A stretch of 64,000 nt of DNA from Microbulbifer sp. A4B17. GTDB taxonomy: Bacteria > Pseudomonadota > Gammaproteobacteria > Pseudomonadales > Cellvibrionaceae. Shown here one piece after another: positions 38,501-47,240 of the stretch (its first letter is position 1; each line of letters starts with the position of its first letter). A program made the translations under genes and the position numbers. Location of the stretch: the NCBI RefSeq assembly GCF_003076275.1, contig NZ_CP029064.1:2800501-2864500 (forward strand). The letters run 5' to 3'. The notes below the pieces were generated by a model. That model worked only from the letters and a program-made list of their open reading frames with translations. It did not search any database and had not been told where the DNA came from.

Positions 38501-38699
38501 CTTCCAATGGAAGGCAGATACTATCTTCTATCTCGGCTGCTGCAGCGCCGGCATAGGGGACCGAGACCTGAACCTCAAACTTTTGGATTTCCGGCATAGT
38601 TTCGCGTTTCATGCTAGGTAAAACAAAAAGTCCACTTAGCATTAGTGCAACCATCAATAAATTAGCTGCCGTAGGGTGACTGGCAAAATAACGAATCAC
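35571..38699 (-). CDS. RND efflux transporter, inner-membrane pump
   Basis: The 1042-residue product has the RND layout: helix 1 at residues 10-28, a large periplasmic loop, helices 2-6 with the proton-relay pair in GILMDDAIVLSES, a second loop, and helices 7-12. It starts MIRYFASHPTAANLLMV and contains FEVQVSVPYAGAAAAEIE, as in the AcrB-like group of proteobacterial efflux and export pumps. The substrate is not predictable. It overlaps the adaptor gene by four bases and is under the TetR regulator at the operon head. No outer-membrane channel gene is encoded here, so it must use a TolC elsewhere. Confidence 0.95.
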   Translation of the reverse strand: MIRYFASHPTAANLLMVALMLSGLFVLPSMKRETMPEIQKFEVQVSVPYAGAAAAEIEDSICLPLEDATDGISFIDERSCEAKDNLGLMTLKMQEAGDMDQFVADVESAVDSINSLPAQSERPVIEELGRTQRVVSIAISANLPLPQLNQLAEHYRRELLRDPAIPIVRISGFSDHQLQIEISDYNLRQYGLSVMDLANIIDQQAIDMPAGKVSTPAREYQLRFTEERRTVAELENLVVLKGVDGAEVRLGDIAKIYDAFELAEDKIIFDGRRTALLSVEKNSVDDSLNVLEAVRAFLDRENANLPEGMKLTLTQDSASIVADRLQMIMANAWQGLILVALALYLFFSGRYVFWVVMGLPVSFLGSFALITAMGVSINMISLVGLLIAIGILMDDAIVLSESIATEHRKGSPPLDAVINGTKRVARGVLSSFATTVMVFGGLIFINGDMGQVLKALPIVLISVLLISLVEAFLILPAHLRHALEHKSRTPAWKQAFAKRFEDWRENMGRAADWAVKYRYAFVGGVFSLFLVTVSLMTAGIVKFQGFPTLEGDLLQARILMPQGTSLVDMEKVVDKQLTALDRVVSGLSENESAPLVNHTSVTFGVNGDAFETGPHVATINVDLLAAEGRNTSIDELRHAWREAAGDTTGAIAILYKEPSFGPAGRPIHIRLTGLELDQLKAVSIRLQNWLRGYDGVVNVVDDLRPGKPQLTVKMREGAYASGIDASNVANQLRAAYQGMEIDEIQYRGETYEIQVRMDADSRGALSRFDELVIIHPSTKQRVPLIAIADIEMNREYARIQRIDGERVVSVYADVFTEKANTVQVLGDTQEKFLSELTREFPGLRVDMQGEMKNIKITASSLVRALLIGAIGIYLLLSLQFRSYVEPLIVLMAIPLALIGVIWGHLIMGHNMSMPSLMGFVSLTGIVVNDSILLVEFVKRRVREGMDVHSAASQASRDRFRAIFLTSLTTVAGLLPLLFETSLQAQVLVPLVISIVFGISSSTVLILLVLPALYGILEDFGFAESQEDNDGGEPLQSGVVTMG

Positions 38700-40057
38700 T
38701 GCTGGGTACCTCTAGTACTCGCGGTCACAGGTTGCTCATCATCGACCACAGAAACTGCCATGCCGTTAATCGCAGGAATAACATCAGTCACAATAACCAT
38801 CTCACCGGGATTCAACCCTTCGCGGATCACAGTAGTATCCCCTTGGTGGTAATCTATCTGTACAGGGCGTACTCGTAATTGCCCATTTTCTATCAGATAA
38901 ACTTTGCCCTCGTGCAAAGCACTACGGGGTATTGCGAGCACCGGAGTCGCGGGAGCCAATAACTCTACGCGGGCATACATACCGCGAAACAACGGTGGTT
39001 TTTTACCGGTCAGCGCTTTGCCATAAGGATCGTCTACCGCAACGACAACGGAGAGCGTTCGACTGGTACTATCAAGAGTCCCGCCCAAGCGCACGACTCT
39101 TCCCTGCCATTCACTGTCCCCCGGGCCACCGACCAGAGAAATCCGCGCATCCAGACCCAGCAGCATTTTGGGCAAGTCATCTGGGGTTGGATTGGAATCA
39201 ATGCCCGGTCTTAGGTTACGCAATAGTGGGGCTACATGAACCATGGGAAGCTCTGCTGCAATTTCTACTTGGGCAAGGCCGCTTGCATCAAATAGGCGAG
39301 CATTGCCGGCAACATATTGGTTTTCCTCTACATGAACTTCGCCAATACGAGCATTAAATGGCAGGATCACCTGGGTGCGCTCCAGGTTGTATTTACTGTC
39401 CCGTACCTGAGCTTCAGAACGAGCTATCTGGGCTTCAATCACTTTACGGCGAGTCGGGAAAAGGGAAAGCTGGCTGCTCTGGTTTTGCACTTCTTGGCGC
39501 AAGCGCAACATATTTTGCTCTTCAATATCTACAGTCGAGCGGGAGACGGTTCCCTTAGCAACCAACTTTTGCTTGCGAGCGAGTTCTTTCTCACCCAATT
39601 TGAGAGTACGCTCGGCTATTTCCAGAGAGCGTTTACTATTTGTCTCCTCCACATCCAACTCTTGCAAGTTAGCGCGGTTTGCAGCCAGGTCGCTTTCCGC
39701 CTGGGCCAGGGCAAGCTGATAGCTGGTGTCGTCAATCTTCAGCACCAATGTACCGGCGGAGATAATATTTCCCCGCTCCAATTCCGGAGCTGTATATACC
39801 ACCCTGCCACTGACTTCTGCATTGGCTTCCAGGAAAGTACTGGGCTTCACCTCCCCATATGCAATGGCTTGAGCTCGTAACGGTAACTCCTGCACTTTTA
39901 TTGCGTCTACCGTCGTTATAGGAGCCGTGATCGCATCGTGTTTAGGCTCACCTTTAGTGGCGACCAGGGCCATAGATACAACTACCCCCACCGCAATCAG
40001 TGCCGGTAATGCTAGCCGGCGATTCATCAGTGCTTTCATATGAGTCTTAATTTCCAT
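38696..40057 (-). CDS. Periplasmic adaptor (membrane fusion protein) of RND pump
   Basis: The 453-residue HlyD/AcrA-type adaptor has an N-terminal membrane anchor (LALPALIAVGVVVSMALVA), biotinyl-lipoyl halves (VSGRVVYTAPELERGNIISAG and NARIGEVHVEENQYV) flanking a long coiled-coil hairpin (about residues 118-215), then beta-barrel and membrane-proximal domains. It bridges the inner-membrane pump and TolC. The start at 40057 has GAGGAAG 7 bases upstream and lies inside the end of the tetR gene (11-base overlap), so tetR, adaptor and pump form one coupled operon. Confidence 0.94.
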   Translation of the reverse strand: MEIKTHMKALMNRRLALPALIAVGVVVSMALVATKGEPKHDAITAPITTVDAIKVQELPLRAQAIAYGEVKPSTFLEANAEVSGRVVYTAPELERGNIISAGTLVLKIDDTSYQLALAQAESDLAANRANLQELDVEETNSKRSLEIAERTLKLGEKELARKQKLVAKGTVSRSTVDIEEQNMLRLRQEVQNQSSQLSLFPTRRKVIEAQIARSEAQVRDSKYNLERTQVILPFNARIGEVHVEENQYVAGNARLFDASGLAQVEIAAELPMVHVAPLLRNLRPGIDSNPTPDDLPKMLLGLDARISLVGGPGDSEWQGRVVRLGGTLDSTSRTLSVVVAVDDPYGKALTGKKPPLFRGMYARVELLAPATPVLAIPRSALHEGKVYLIENGQLRVRPVQIDYHQGDTTVIREGLNPGEMVIVTDVIPAINGMAVSVVDDEQPVTASTRGTQQ

Positions 40058-40739
40058 TGCCGACTTCCTCGCCTTTGGTCATAGATTTATTGGAAACACC
40101 ACGGAGTAACAGTTGAACGGTATGGTTAATCCATCTCTCCCCACTTTCCTCCCCCAGAGCAAAGCCAAATTCCTCCTTAAAACGGGCGCCAGCAATAAAG
40201 GGGAAGGCAATCAAACTGGAAAAAGAGATTGGCATCAGGTCAATATCCAGATCCTCTCGCAACTGGCCGCTGGACTGGAGGATTTCCAGTAGCCCGCGCA
40301 GCTTAGGCACCAGTTTTGAGGCCAACCTGTCGGCAAAGAGTTCACGCATTCGGCCAGATTTGGAAGCTGCTTCATCAACAATCAGGCGAGGAATCCATGG
40401 CTCCTTGATATATAGTCGTATCATTCTGCTCATTGCTTCTCTCAGTAATTCTAAAGTGGGCTCCCTCCCATCCAGCCCTGCACTGATGAAAGCGGGGCCG
40501 TACTGCATAATTTGGCTCTGAATTACCTCGATAATCAGCCCTTCCTTGCCGCCAAAGTGGTAACTGATCATCGCAGAATTCACCCCTGCCCCTTGGGCAA
40601 TCTCCCTGATAGAAATATCACGAAAGGCCTTATCCCGAAGTAGTGTGTAGGCTGAATGCATAAGCGCTTCGCGCACCTGGGATTCACGCTCAGGATCTTT
40701 TGGGCGCCCGCGGCCACGGGTGGATGGCTTATCAGTCAA
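40047..40739 (-). CDS. TetR/AcrR-family repressor of the efflux operon
   Basis: The 230-residue product has a TetR DNA-binding domain (DISIREIAQGAGVNSAMISYHFGGKEGLI, about residues 40-70) with a basic N-terminal tail (RGRGRPKDPERE) and a helical ligand-binding C-terminus. It heads the adaptor-pump operon, with a perfect inverted repeat just upstream of its start codon, the usual arrangement for autorepression lifted by a pump substrate. The ligand is unknown. Confidence 0.93.
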   Translation of the reverse strand: MTDKPSTRGRGRPKDPERESQVREALMHSAYTLLRDKAFRDISIREIAQGAGVNSAMISYHFGGKEGLIIEVIQSQIMQYGPAFISAGLDGREPTLELLREAMSRMIRLYIKEPWIPRLIVDEAASKSGRMRELFADRLASKLVPKLRGLLEILQSSGQLREDLDIDLMPISFSSLIAFPFIAGARFKEEFGFALGEESGERWINHTVQLLLRGVSNKSMTKGEEVGNGN

Positions 40740-40751
40740 AGAAACATACCC

Positions 40752-40775
40752 TTAATTAATCAAGCGATTAATTAA
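40752..40775. promoter_or_regulatory. TetR-type operator
   Basis: TTAATTAATC, four-base AAGC, GATTAATTAA is a perfect 10-bp inverted repeat, 13 bases upstream of the tetR-family start codon. Size and symmetry fit a TetR dimer site. It should control tetR, the adaptor and the pump together. Confidence 0.85.
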
Positions 40776-41121
40776 ATGCCAGAAGCCGCCCAGATACAAG
40801 CTCAGTTTATGACTAATCGGTCAGCAGTTAGAGTGATTACCGTTTGGTAGCGAGGAATTGTCGATTCAATCTGGCAAGCCGCCCCTCTAAGACAGGAATC
40901 GGGTTTTCTCTACTTTCCTAATGGAACTTGGTGACCCAATGATCTGCGACATATATCCGCAGCAAATAGGCAAATCCGCCTGTCGTTGCACGCAGCCCGG
41001 TAGACTGAAAGCATCAAAAAGTTGGCCCGTCATAATGTTACAACATTACCTGTGAGGACCTTTTAGGAGGCACGGTGTAAAATTTACGGTAAACACCGCC
41101 AGCGCTCTATATCTACCCAAT
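40776..41121. other. Intergenic region with a second palindrome
   Basis: No gene is seen. TAATGTT (41033-41039), AC, AACATTA (41042-41048) is a perfect 16-base palindrome in a region that could hold the promoter of the efflux operon or a site for another regulator. Its owner is not known. Confidence 0.5.
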
Positions 41122-41505
41122 CTACGAAAAGGCTCCACGACGGAAGTTGTATACAGCCACCTGAGAAAGAATAAATAGTGTAAATGTCACTATCAAGCCA
41201 GTCAGCATTACGGGTTCATAGCCCTCAACCAATACAGAAATTACTCGTGAAGAACCATTAAATAGGAAGTACACCGAGGCAGGAAGTATTAATAACCACT
41301 CTTTGCGAAACGCTCCTATTGCCGTAATGATAGCAAGGCTAAGTGTCGGAGCACCAAGGGTACGTAGATTGGTGAAACCATAATTAGTTGTGGCATCAAA
41401 TCCAGCGAGGCCATTAATGATCTCAGGGAAAAGCATAGTCACTAAGCCTGCTAAACCCAATACAAGTACAAATATACCGGAAAGAAATTGTGAGAAACGA
41501 ATCAT
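41122..41505 (-). CDS. Four-helix membrane protein, DUF4345-like
   Basis: The 127-residue product has four hydrophobic segments (residues 6-27, 49-67, 69-88, 97-120) and the spacing NLRTLGAP, AFRKEW, FNGSSRVISVLVEGYEP, which resembles DUF4345 proteins. No function is established for that family. It is monocistronic, with no partner close by. The assignment is by pattern only. Confidence 0.72.
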   Translation of the reverse strand: MIRFSQFLSGIFVLVLGLAGLVTMLFPEIINGLAGFDATTNYGFTNLRTLGAPTLSLAIITAIGAFRKEWLLILPASVYFLFNGSSRVISVLVEGYEPVMLTGLIVTFTLFILSQVAVYNFRRGAFS

Positions 41506-42164
41506 ATTAAATACTCCATTTGGTTGGTAAAGCGAAAAGATTGAGTATTTGAATACCTTCTGAAAATTTCCTTATTATCTCTACTAGGCTTTCAGGGGCT
41601 CCTTAACTTGGATAGCCGCCGGAAATAGGCCAAAGCGATGTTCCTAATCGACCGTATCAAGCTTCACTATTCATTGATTACATAGGGGCCAGAGTGATTT
41701 GCGTTAGAGCTTCCAGCAAAGAACCGTTGCCCTACTGCCCATTACTTAAATGATATAAGTAGTAACTTGCAGCCCAATTGGACTTTTGGCTCCACTTTCA
41801 GTGTTGCTATTCAGGATCATTAGAATCCACGAATAATCGCGTTTATTGTCCTTTTCAACAGGCATCAACAAGTAAAGAATAGTGAACGATTTATATGCAA
41901 CGCAGGTATCAGTTGTAGCTCGCGCTAGGAAGGTACCAATCAGACCTCTAGGGTGATAACTAATGCGCTTCGGGCAAAAAATAGAACCAATATCACAATT
42001 TGCTTCAGCAGTGAGAATATATTCATTCTTTAGCCCCTCAGTAACAAGAGGGTTTAAATATAAGGACATATCGGTGAAGACGTACGCTGTTAAAACAAGG
42101 ACTAGGTTAAGCGGTAAGTCAACAATTCACTTGAAACATCCAGTCAAGGATTTGTACAAATCCG
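41506..42164. other. Intergenic region, only weak open frames
   Basis: About 660 bases. A 107-codon minus-strand frame (41746-42069) and an overlapping plus-strand frame lack ribosome binding sites and family resemblance, so I do not call them. Confidence 0.45.
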
Positions 42165-43052
42165 TCAAATCGCCTTTTTACGCATTTGGGAAGGGGCTAC
42201 TTGGTAGTGCTGTTTAAACACCCGGGAGAAGTAGCTAAGCTCGTCAAAACCGCACTCCAAAGCAATCTCTGTCAGGCTAAGATCGCTATTTAGAATCAAC
42301 CTCTGTGCTTTCTCCATTCGTTTCGAAGCAATATATTTCGTGGCACTGCAGCCATAGACTTGCTTGAATTTACGAGTAAATGTTGACTCACTCATATGAC
42401 AAAGAAAAGCTAGATCCGCCAGTTTCAGCGAAGTGTACAAGTGAGCTTGCACCACTTCCTGTAGCTTAGGTTGCTGCCTGATGAACAGCTGCCCCAACAT
42501 CTTGGCAACTCTTCCACTACTATCAAGCCTGGGGATAAGCTCTACTAATTCTCGAATCTTTAATACCACCAGTGGCTCACTGAATACTTCTGACTTCTGG
42601 ATATAGTCAATTATGCTACGCATATAATTGGAGAGCAGTACAGATTCCTGCAGGCACTCAGCCGACGGGTGCTGCTTGAGGGTCTTATTACTCTCTTTAA
42701 CAACACTCCTACTTTCACCATTATTACCAAAGACATCAGGCATACCATTTGGGTAGAGTCGCTGTAATAGCTATGACGTTAGCCGAAAACCGATGAAATT
42801 AATTTCATTGTTTATTCCACCTTCACGCCACTGATTAATAAAATTATCTGTCTTCATTAGCACAGTAACACCTGGGCTCAAGGTGAGGGTTTCATCACCA
42901 CAAACCAGGGTTGAACAGCCACTGATGACGTAAACAAGCCTTGCCTCATCAACCAAACGGCCTTGATAACTTAACGATGCCCTGAATTTACGCTGACCAA
43001 GTACCATTTTTCCTTGTATTTTAAATACAACTGATTCTTCACTATCTGGCAT
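42165..43052 (-). pseudogene. AraC-family regulator broken by one in-frame TAG
   Basis: Two parts lie in the same reading frame: 43052-42774 encodes an AraC N-terminal cupin-like half (VYVISGCSTLVCGDETLTLSPG, ending GFRLTS), and 42743-42165 encodes the C-terminal half with both HTH motifs (LKLADLAFLCHMSESTFTRKF; LSLTEIALECGFDELSYFSRVF). The nine codons between them (LLQRLYPNG) also make sense, and only a TAG at 42771-42773 interrupts 295 otherwise open codons. A CAG-to-TAG change would explain it. The second half could still start at the ATG at 42743. Sequencing error cannot be excluded. Confidence 0.88.
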
Positions 43053-43362
43053 AAATTATTATCTTTATCAGGGACTTAGTCATTTGTAATAAAACATGAA
43101 GCACATCAGCTTTTCAATCAGAGAAAACGACCAATCGAAAGTGATAACCAAAGCTTCTCCGGCAGGGAATCAAGTTAAATCCAGGGGTGATAAAGAACAT
43201 ACACTACAAAGAATCTTCTAACCTAAGAGACTCAAAAGCCTCTGAAATGAATAAAACAACTTAATTTTTATCGGCACCATCTATTATCGCAATATATCTG
43301 GAATCGGGTTTTACATTACCGAACTAAAACGAGCACCTCCACAAAGTTATTTCTAGAAGTTG
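43053..43362. other. Intergenic region, no gene seen
   Basis: About 310 A+T-rich bases between the VOC gene end and the AraC pseudogene start. Nothing supported is seen. Confidence 0.45.
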
Positions 43363-43728
43363 CTACACCACCGCGTTAACTTCCACCTTATTCCCTACCG
43401 GATCAAAAAATACTAATTGCCGTACATTGCGCCCGGGCACATCCATTAGGTGATTGGCGACTCCCAACGCATCCAGACGCTGCTTAACCGGCTCAAGTGC
43501 ATCTGCACGAAAAGCAATATGGTCCAGGTAGGGCCTCTCAGGCTGCTCATCACTTACTTCATCATCAATCAGGTGCAAAATAGCCCTGCCATTGCCATAG
43601 AGCCAGAACCCATCATTCTTGAAGTTTGGCCTATCACCCTCAATGAGACCAAGCACCTGTATATAGAAGTCTCGCACCCGTTTAAGAGTTTTCATTGGGG
43701 CGGTAATATTGACGTGGTCGAGTTCCAT
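43363..43728 (-). CDS. VOC-superfamily (glyoxalase-fold) protein
   Basis: The 121-residue product has two beta-alpha-beta-beta-beta halves: MELDHVNITAPMK with a probable metal-ligand His5, and LDHIAFRADALEP with a His, ending in VFFDPVGNKVEVNA with a Glu ligand. Such single-domain VOC proteins include dioxygenases, glyoxalases and fosfomycin-resistance-like enzymes. The substrate is not readable. It lies 65 bases after the CoA-transferase on the same strand and is probably co-transcribed, hinting at a role in the same catabolic step. Confidence 0.9.
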   Translation of the reverse strand: MELDHVNITAPMKTLKRVRDFYIQVLGLIEGDRPNFKNDGFWLYGNGRAILHLIDDEVSDEQPERPYLDHIAFRADALEPVKQRLDALGVANHLMDVPGRNVRQLVFFDPVGNKVEVNAVV

Positions 43729-43793
43729 CTCTTAGCCCTAGGTTACAAGGCACATCCTTGTGCCTGATTAGCAGTAAGTTATCTCTCTATAAC

Positions 43794-45017
43794 TTACACA
43801 ATATTCTTGTTTCGCAACTCTTCTACTTGCTCGTCACTTTTGCCAAGCAAATCTCGCAATACTTCCTCAGTGTGCTCACCCAATACTGGCGGCGCCTGGG
43901 TGTAGTCGAGTGCGGACTCGGAGAAGATTACAGGGTTACGCACGGTCTTCACCTTTCCAGCTTCCGGATGATCCTGCTCAACCACCATACCCCGGGCCTG
44001 TACTTGAGGATCAGCAAAAACCTCTTCCAATGTATTGATAGGCCCACAGGGAACATGAGCATCACTAAGATGCTGGAGCCACCAAGCGGAATCGTGCTTA
44101 CGAGTCACAGCTTCGATCTGCGGCACCAATTCTTCACGGGCCATTACCCGCGCTGAGTTAGTTCCGTACGCAGGATTTTCTGCCAGTTCTTCTACACCCG
44201 CGATTCCGCAGAAGCGTTTAAACTGATCATCATTACCCACTGCCAACATAAAATAGCCATCTTTTGAAGGGACTGCCTGATAGGGGACTATATTGGGATG
44301 GCCGGTACCCTGTCGCTCAGGGCTTTTACCAGAAGTAAGGTAATTTTGGGCTTGGTTAGCCAACCATGAAACCTGGGTATCCAATAAGGCGAGATCGATA
44401 TGCTGACCAACGCCCGTATGCTGCCGGTGAACAACAGCTGCCAATACAGAAGATACCGCGTACATCCCTGTCATCAGGTCGGCTACTGCCACCCCCACCT
44501 TTTGCGGGCCCGCGCCCGGTTGCCCTTCTGGCACACCGGTAATACTCATCAGACCACCCATCCCCTGGATCATCGCATCATAGCCTGCTCGATTTTTGTA
44601 CGGGCCAGTTTGCCCAAAACCTGTAATCGAGCAGTAGATAACACCAGGATTGAACGCCTTAATGGATTCATAATCCAAGCCGTACTTTTTCAGCCCATCT
44701 ACTTTGTAGTTTTCAAGAAGAATATCGCATCGGGCTGCCATCTCCTTGATCAGGGCCTGGCCATCTTCAGTAGTGATATCTACGGTAACTGATTTTTTTC
44801 CGCGATTGGCACTTAGGTAGTAAGCAGCATCGGCAGTGTCATTTCCCTTCTCATCCTTTAGGTAGGGAGGGCCCCAGTGGCGAGTGTCATCCCCTCGCTC
44901 CGGGCGCTCTACTTTAATAACCTCAGCCCCAAAATCAGCAAATACCTGCCCAGCCCAGGGTCCGGCGAGAATACGACTTAAATCGAGTACCTTTAAGTGT
45001 GCGAGTGGACCTGCCAT
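43794..45017 (-). CDS. Family III CoA-transferase (CaiB/BaiF type)
   Basis: The 407-residue product starts LKVLDLSRILAGPWAGQ, the N-terminal signature of family III CoA-transferases, and continues with FGAEVIKVERPERGDDTR. The catalytic aspartate is Asp180 in VAVADLMTGMYAV. The C-terminus includes NPVIFSESALDYTQAPPVLGEHT. These dimeric, interlocked enzymes move CoA between carboxylic acids such as formate/oxalate, succinate/glutarate or carnitine. Which pair is used cannot be told from the sequence. The start is supported by a purine-rich stretch. A VOC gene follows downstream. Confidence 0.95.
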   Translation of the reverse strand: MAGPLAHLKVLDLSRILAGPWAGQVFADFGAEVIKVERPERGDDTRHWGPPYLKDEKGNDTADAAYYLSANRGKKSVTVDITTEDGQALIKEMAARCDILLENYKVDGLKKYGLDYESIKAFNPGVIYCSITGFGQTGPYKNRAGYDAMIQGMGGLMSITGVPEGQPGAGPQKVGVAVADLMTGMYAVSSVLAAVVHRQHTGVGQHIDLALLDTQVSWLANQAQNYLTSGKSPERQGTGHPNIVPYQAVPSKDGYFMLAVGNDDQFKRFCGIAGVEELAENPAYGTNSARVMAREELVPQIEAVTRKHDSAWWLQHLSDAHVPCGPINTLEEVFADPQVQARGMVVEQDHPEAGKVKTVRNPVIFSESALDYTQAPPVLGEHTEEVLRDLLGKSDEQVEELRNKNIV

Positions 45018-45293
45018 AACTTCCTCATATCGCTTACTTGCGGGTTAACCGCATATTTTTGCGGCAGCCTAACAGATAATTTGTGCCCGCGCCCTGATTG
45101 GCGTCTGTAGATATTCGTCTTAAACTTAGGAGTCTCTGAACAAACCCGCGATACGGCTAGCTTACGGAGCGATTCATAGTTAAGGCGCGACCTCGCAGCA
45201 ATGCCTGGACCTTGCAAGAATTCGCAACGCAGAGATATTACGGATTTGTTCAGCGGCTCCCCTGATTGTGCAATAAAAATAAGGAGGCACAGC

Positions 45294-45611
45294 ATGGCCG
45301 CAATAGAAGCGCAAAAATTTGAATCTTTTCGCGAGTTTTATCCATTCTACTTACAGGAACACAGCAACCTCACCTGTCGTAGGCTGCACTTTTTTGGTAC
45401 CAGTCTGGTGTTCGCGACAATAATTGCGGCTGTAGTAACTTCCAATTTGTTGTGGCTGGCAGTTACTCCTATCGCAGGCTACGGGTTTGCATGGATCGGG
45501 CACTTTTTCTTTGAAAACAACCGCCCGGCAACCTTTAAGTATCCGTTCTACAGTTTTATCGGAGACTTTGTTATGTTTAAAGATATGCTGATCGGGCGAA
45601 TCGAACGCTAA
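45294..45611 (+). CDS. DUF962/Mpo1-like membrane protein
   Basis: The 105-residue product has HTG-like spacing with FESFREFYPFYLQEHSNLTCRRLHFFGTS, then two hydrophobic segments around residues 33-65, and GHFFFENNRPATFKYP, typical of DUF962 proteins. The yeast homologue Mpo1 is an Fe(II) dioxygenase that acts on 2-hydroxy fatty acids, and the conserved histidines here fit such a site. The start at 45294 is chosen for AAGGAGG eight bases upstream. It is divergent from the CoA-transferase. Confidence 0.88.
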   Translation: MAAIEAQKFESFREFYPFYLQEHSNLTCRRLHFFGTSLVFATIIAAVVTSNLLWLAVTPIAGYGFAWIGHFFFENNRPATFKYPFYSFIGDFVMFKDMLIGRIER

Positions 45612-45616
45612 ACAAA

Positions 45617-47044
45617 CTATTTTTTATTGGCCGACAAGCCGTATTTCCGCAATTTGTTGGCCACAGCGGTATGAGAAATACCCAGCTCCTTAGCCAGCTC
45701 CCTGGTTGAGGAGTGACCTTTGATAATATCCGCCAACAACGCCCTCTCCAGTTGCTCCATCATTTCCTTATAGGTAAGTCCACGGCCCCAGTCCCGCCAG
45801 GGAAGTTCCGCCTTAACCATTAAATCCGGCACATCTGCACAACTGATCGACGCCGCCCCTCTAATCAAGCATTGACTGGATGCGGCCATTAAATAGTCCT
45901 TGAGGCCGTTGAAGTTATCCGGCCAGTCGTGGAGTTTGATCAACTCCACCACCTCGCTATCAAAATTGAGCTCACTAGCCTCTGGAGACTCCTGGCGCAT
46001 TAAAGTACTGGCATAGCGCGGCAGAGCCGGTCGCATATTTCGCAACGGGGGCAAGGACATCGCTAACGACGAAAAGAGCTGCGCAAGTGGCGGCGCAATA
46101 GATTCCCTATCAATAGCGGTGGCCACCAATCTCAGCGATGCCGGCAAATTGCGGAGTTTTCTCAATAAATCAACTTGAGCTTCTGTTTTGAGAGTATGTA
46201 TATCCTCAAGAATCAAAGTACCCGTTCGACGAAGATGTGAAGGCAGCTGTATAGTCCCGTCACGGGGGATAATTCGATAGCAATCAGCCCTTGAGGCCGA
46301 TGGGGAGAGGTAATGTACCGCACAGGCAAACGTTGTCTTTCCTGTGCCCCGCTCACCCAGTATCAATAGAGGTGCGCTGAGTTCAGATAAGTCCTGCAAC
46401 TGGAGGCAACTCCTTCGACGCAAATCAAAATCCCACAACACCATTGGTCTTGGCAGCTCAGTGACAAACTCACTGCTATCCCAAGGCTGTAAACGCAGTA
46501 CCGCCCCAGCCAGTGAGTCAACCGCTCCGGGATTTCCCTCCAGAGTGATTGGGGACCAGTCCACACGAAAACTCTGCCCCCTTACCACCAGAGGCAGTCC
46601 GTAGCGAGGCACTGCAAAATCCCGCAGCAATTCAGCGACCTGCATAAGCGGCAGGAATCTCTGCAGCTGTAGACCTGGCACCTTGTCCAAGCTCACACCG
46701 AAGGCCCTTGCCGCAGCCAGATTCGCAGCGACCACCCTGCCCTCGCGATCCACACTAAGAACCGGATCAGTCACATGACTCAGCAAAGTGTCCAACTCGA
46801 AATGACGTCGCTCCAGAGGCAATAGAGAGATCCTCCGCACCCGCTTAACTCCAGGAACCTGGTGCAGGGACTTCTCGATAGTCTGGTATTGAGTAGCAAG
46901 CATCCCGGGCGCTATCAGATAGACCTTATCTCCACTGTCACCCCCGAGCTCACCAGAGGTCACATTTATCCGATATTTACCGAAAATTTGCATTATTTCG
47001 TGCAAAATGCCGACACGATTTGCACAAGTTATCTCTACTCGCAC
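45617..47044 (-). CDS. TyrR/PhhR-type regulator of aromatic amino-acid use
   Basis: The 475-residue product has the TyrR plan: ACT-like N-terminal domain (VRVEITCANRVGILHEIMQI), PAS region, an AAA+ domain with Walker A GERGTGKT (230-237) and LILEDIHTL, and a C-terminal Fis-type helix-turn-helix (LAKELGISHTAVANKLRKYG). The sigma54-contact GAFTGA motif is absent, as in E. coli TyrR, so it likely acts on sigma70 promoters. I start it at the GTG at 47044, which restores the expected N-terminus. It diverges from phhA across a TyrR box and probably responds to Phe/Tyr. Confidence 0.9.
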   Translation of the reverse strand: MRVEITCANRVGILHEIMQIFGKYRINVTSGELGGDSGDKVYLIAPGMLATQYQTIEKSLHQVPGVKRVRRISLLPLERRHFELDTLLSHVTDPVLSVDREGRVVAANLAAARAFGVSLDKVPGLQLQRFLPLMQVAELLRDFAVPRYGLPLVVRGQSFRVDWSPITLEGNPGAVDSLAGAVLRLQPWDSSEFVTELPRPMVLWDFDLRRRSCLQLQDLSELSAPLLILGERGTGKTTFACAVHYLSPSASRADCYRIIPRDGTIQLPSHLRRTGTLILEDIHTLKTEAQVDLLRKLRNLPASLRLVATAIDRESIAPPLAQLFSSLAMSLPPLRNMRPALPRYASTLMRQESPEASELNFDSEVVELIKLHDWPDNFNGLKDYLMAASSQCLIRGAASISCADVPDLMVKAELPWRDWGRGLTYKEMMEQLERALLADIIKGHSSTRELAKELGISHTAVANKLRKYGLSANKK

Positions 47045-47053
47045 AGCCCCACC

Positions 47054-47071
47054 TGTAAAGAAATGTTTACA
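47054..47071. promoter_or_regulatory. Perfect TyrR box
   Basis: TGTAAA, six bases, TTTACA exactly matches the TyrR consensus TGTAAAN6TTTACA. It lies 10 bases upstream of the regulator's start and 170 bases upstream of phhA, touching the ribosome binding region of the regulator. It should mediate control of phhA and autocontrol of the regulator. Confidence 0.92.
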
Positions 47072-47240
47072 GAAAGTGTAATTTGAACTCCCTGGAAGGC
47101 GCAATAGCTCGCCGCTACCTCTCCCCACTAAGGGCACGCCTGGCTAAAAATAGAGGTCGAAACATAACAACAACAGGTTCAGCGGCAGGTGCTGGGCACT
47201 GGGAATCAGCGAGAGCTACCGAGCCGCAGGAGAGACATTC

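Noticed and set aside
41746-42069. 107-codon minus-strand open frame
   Set aside because: No ribosome binding site or recognisable pattern, and it overlaps an equally weak plus-strand frame.
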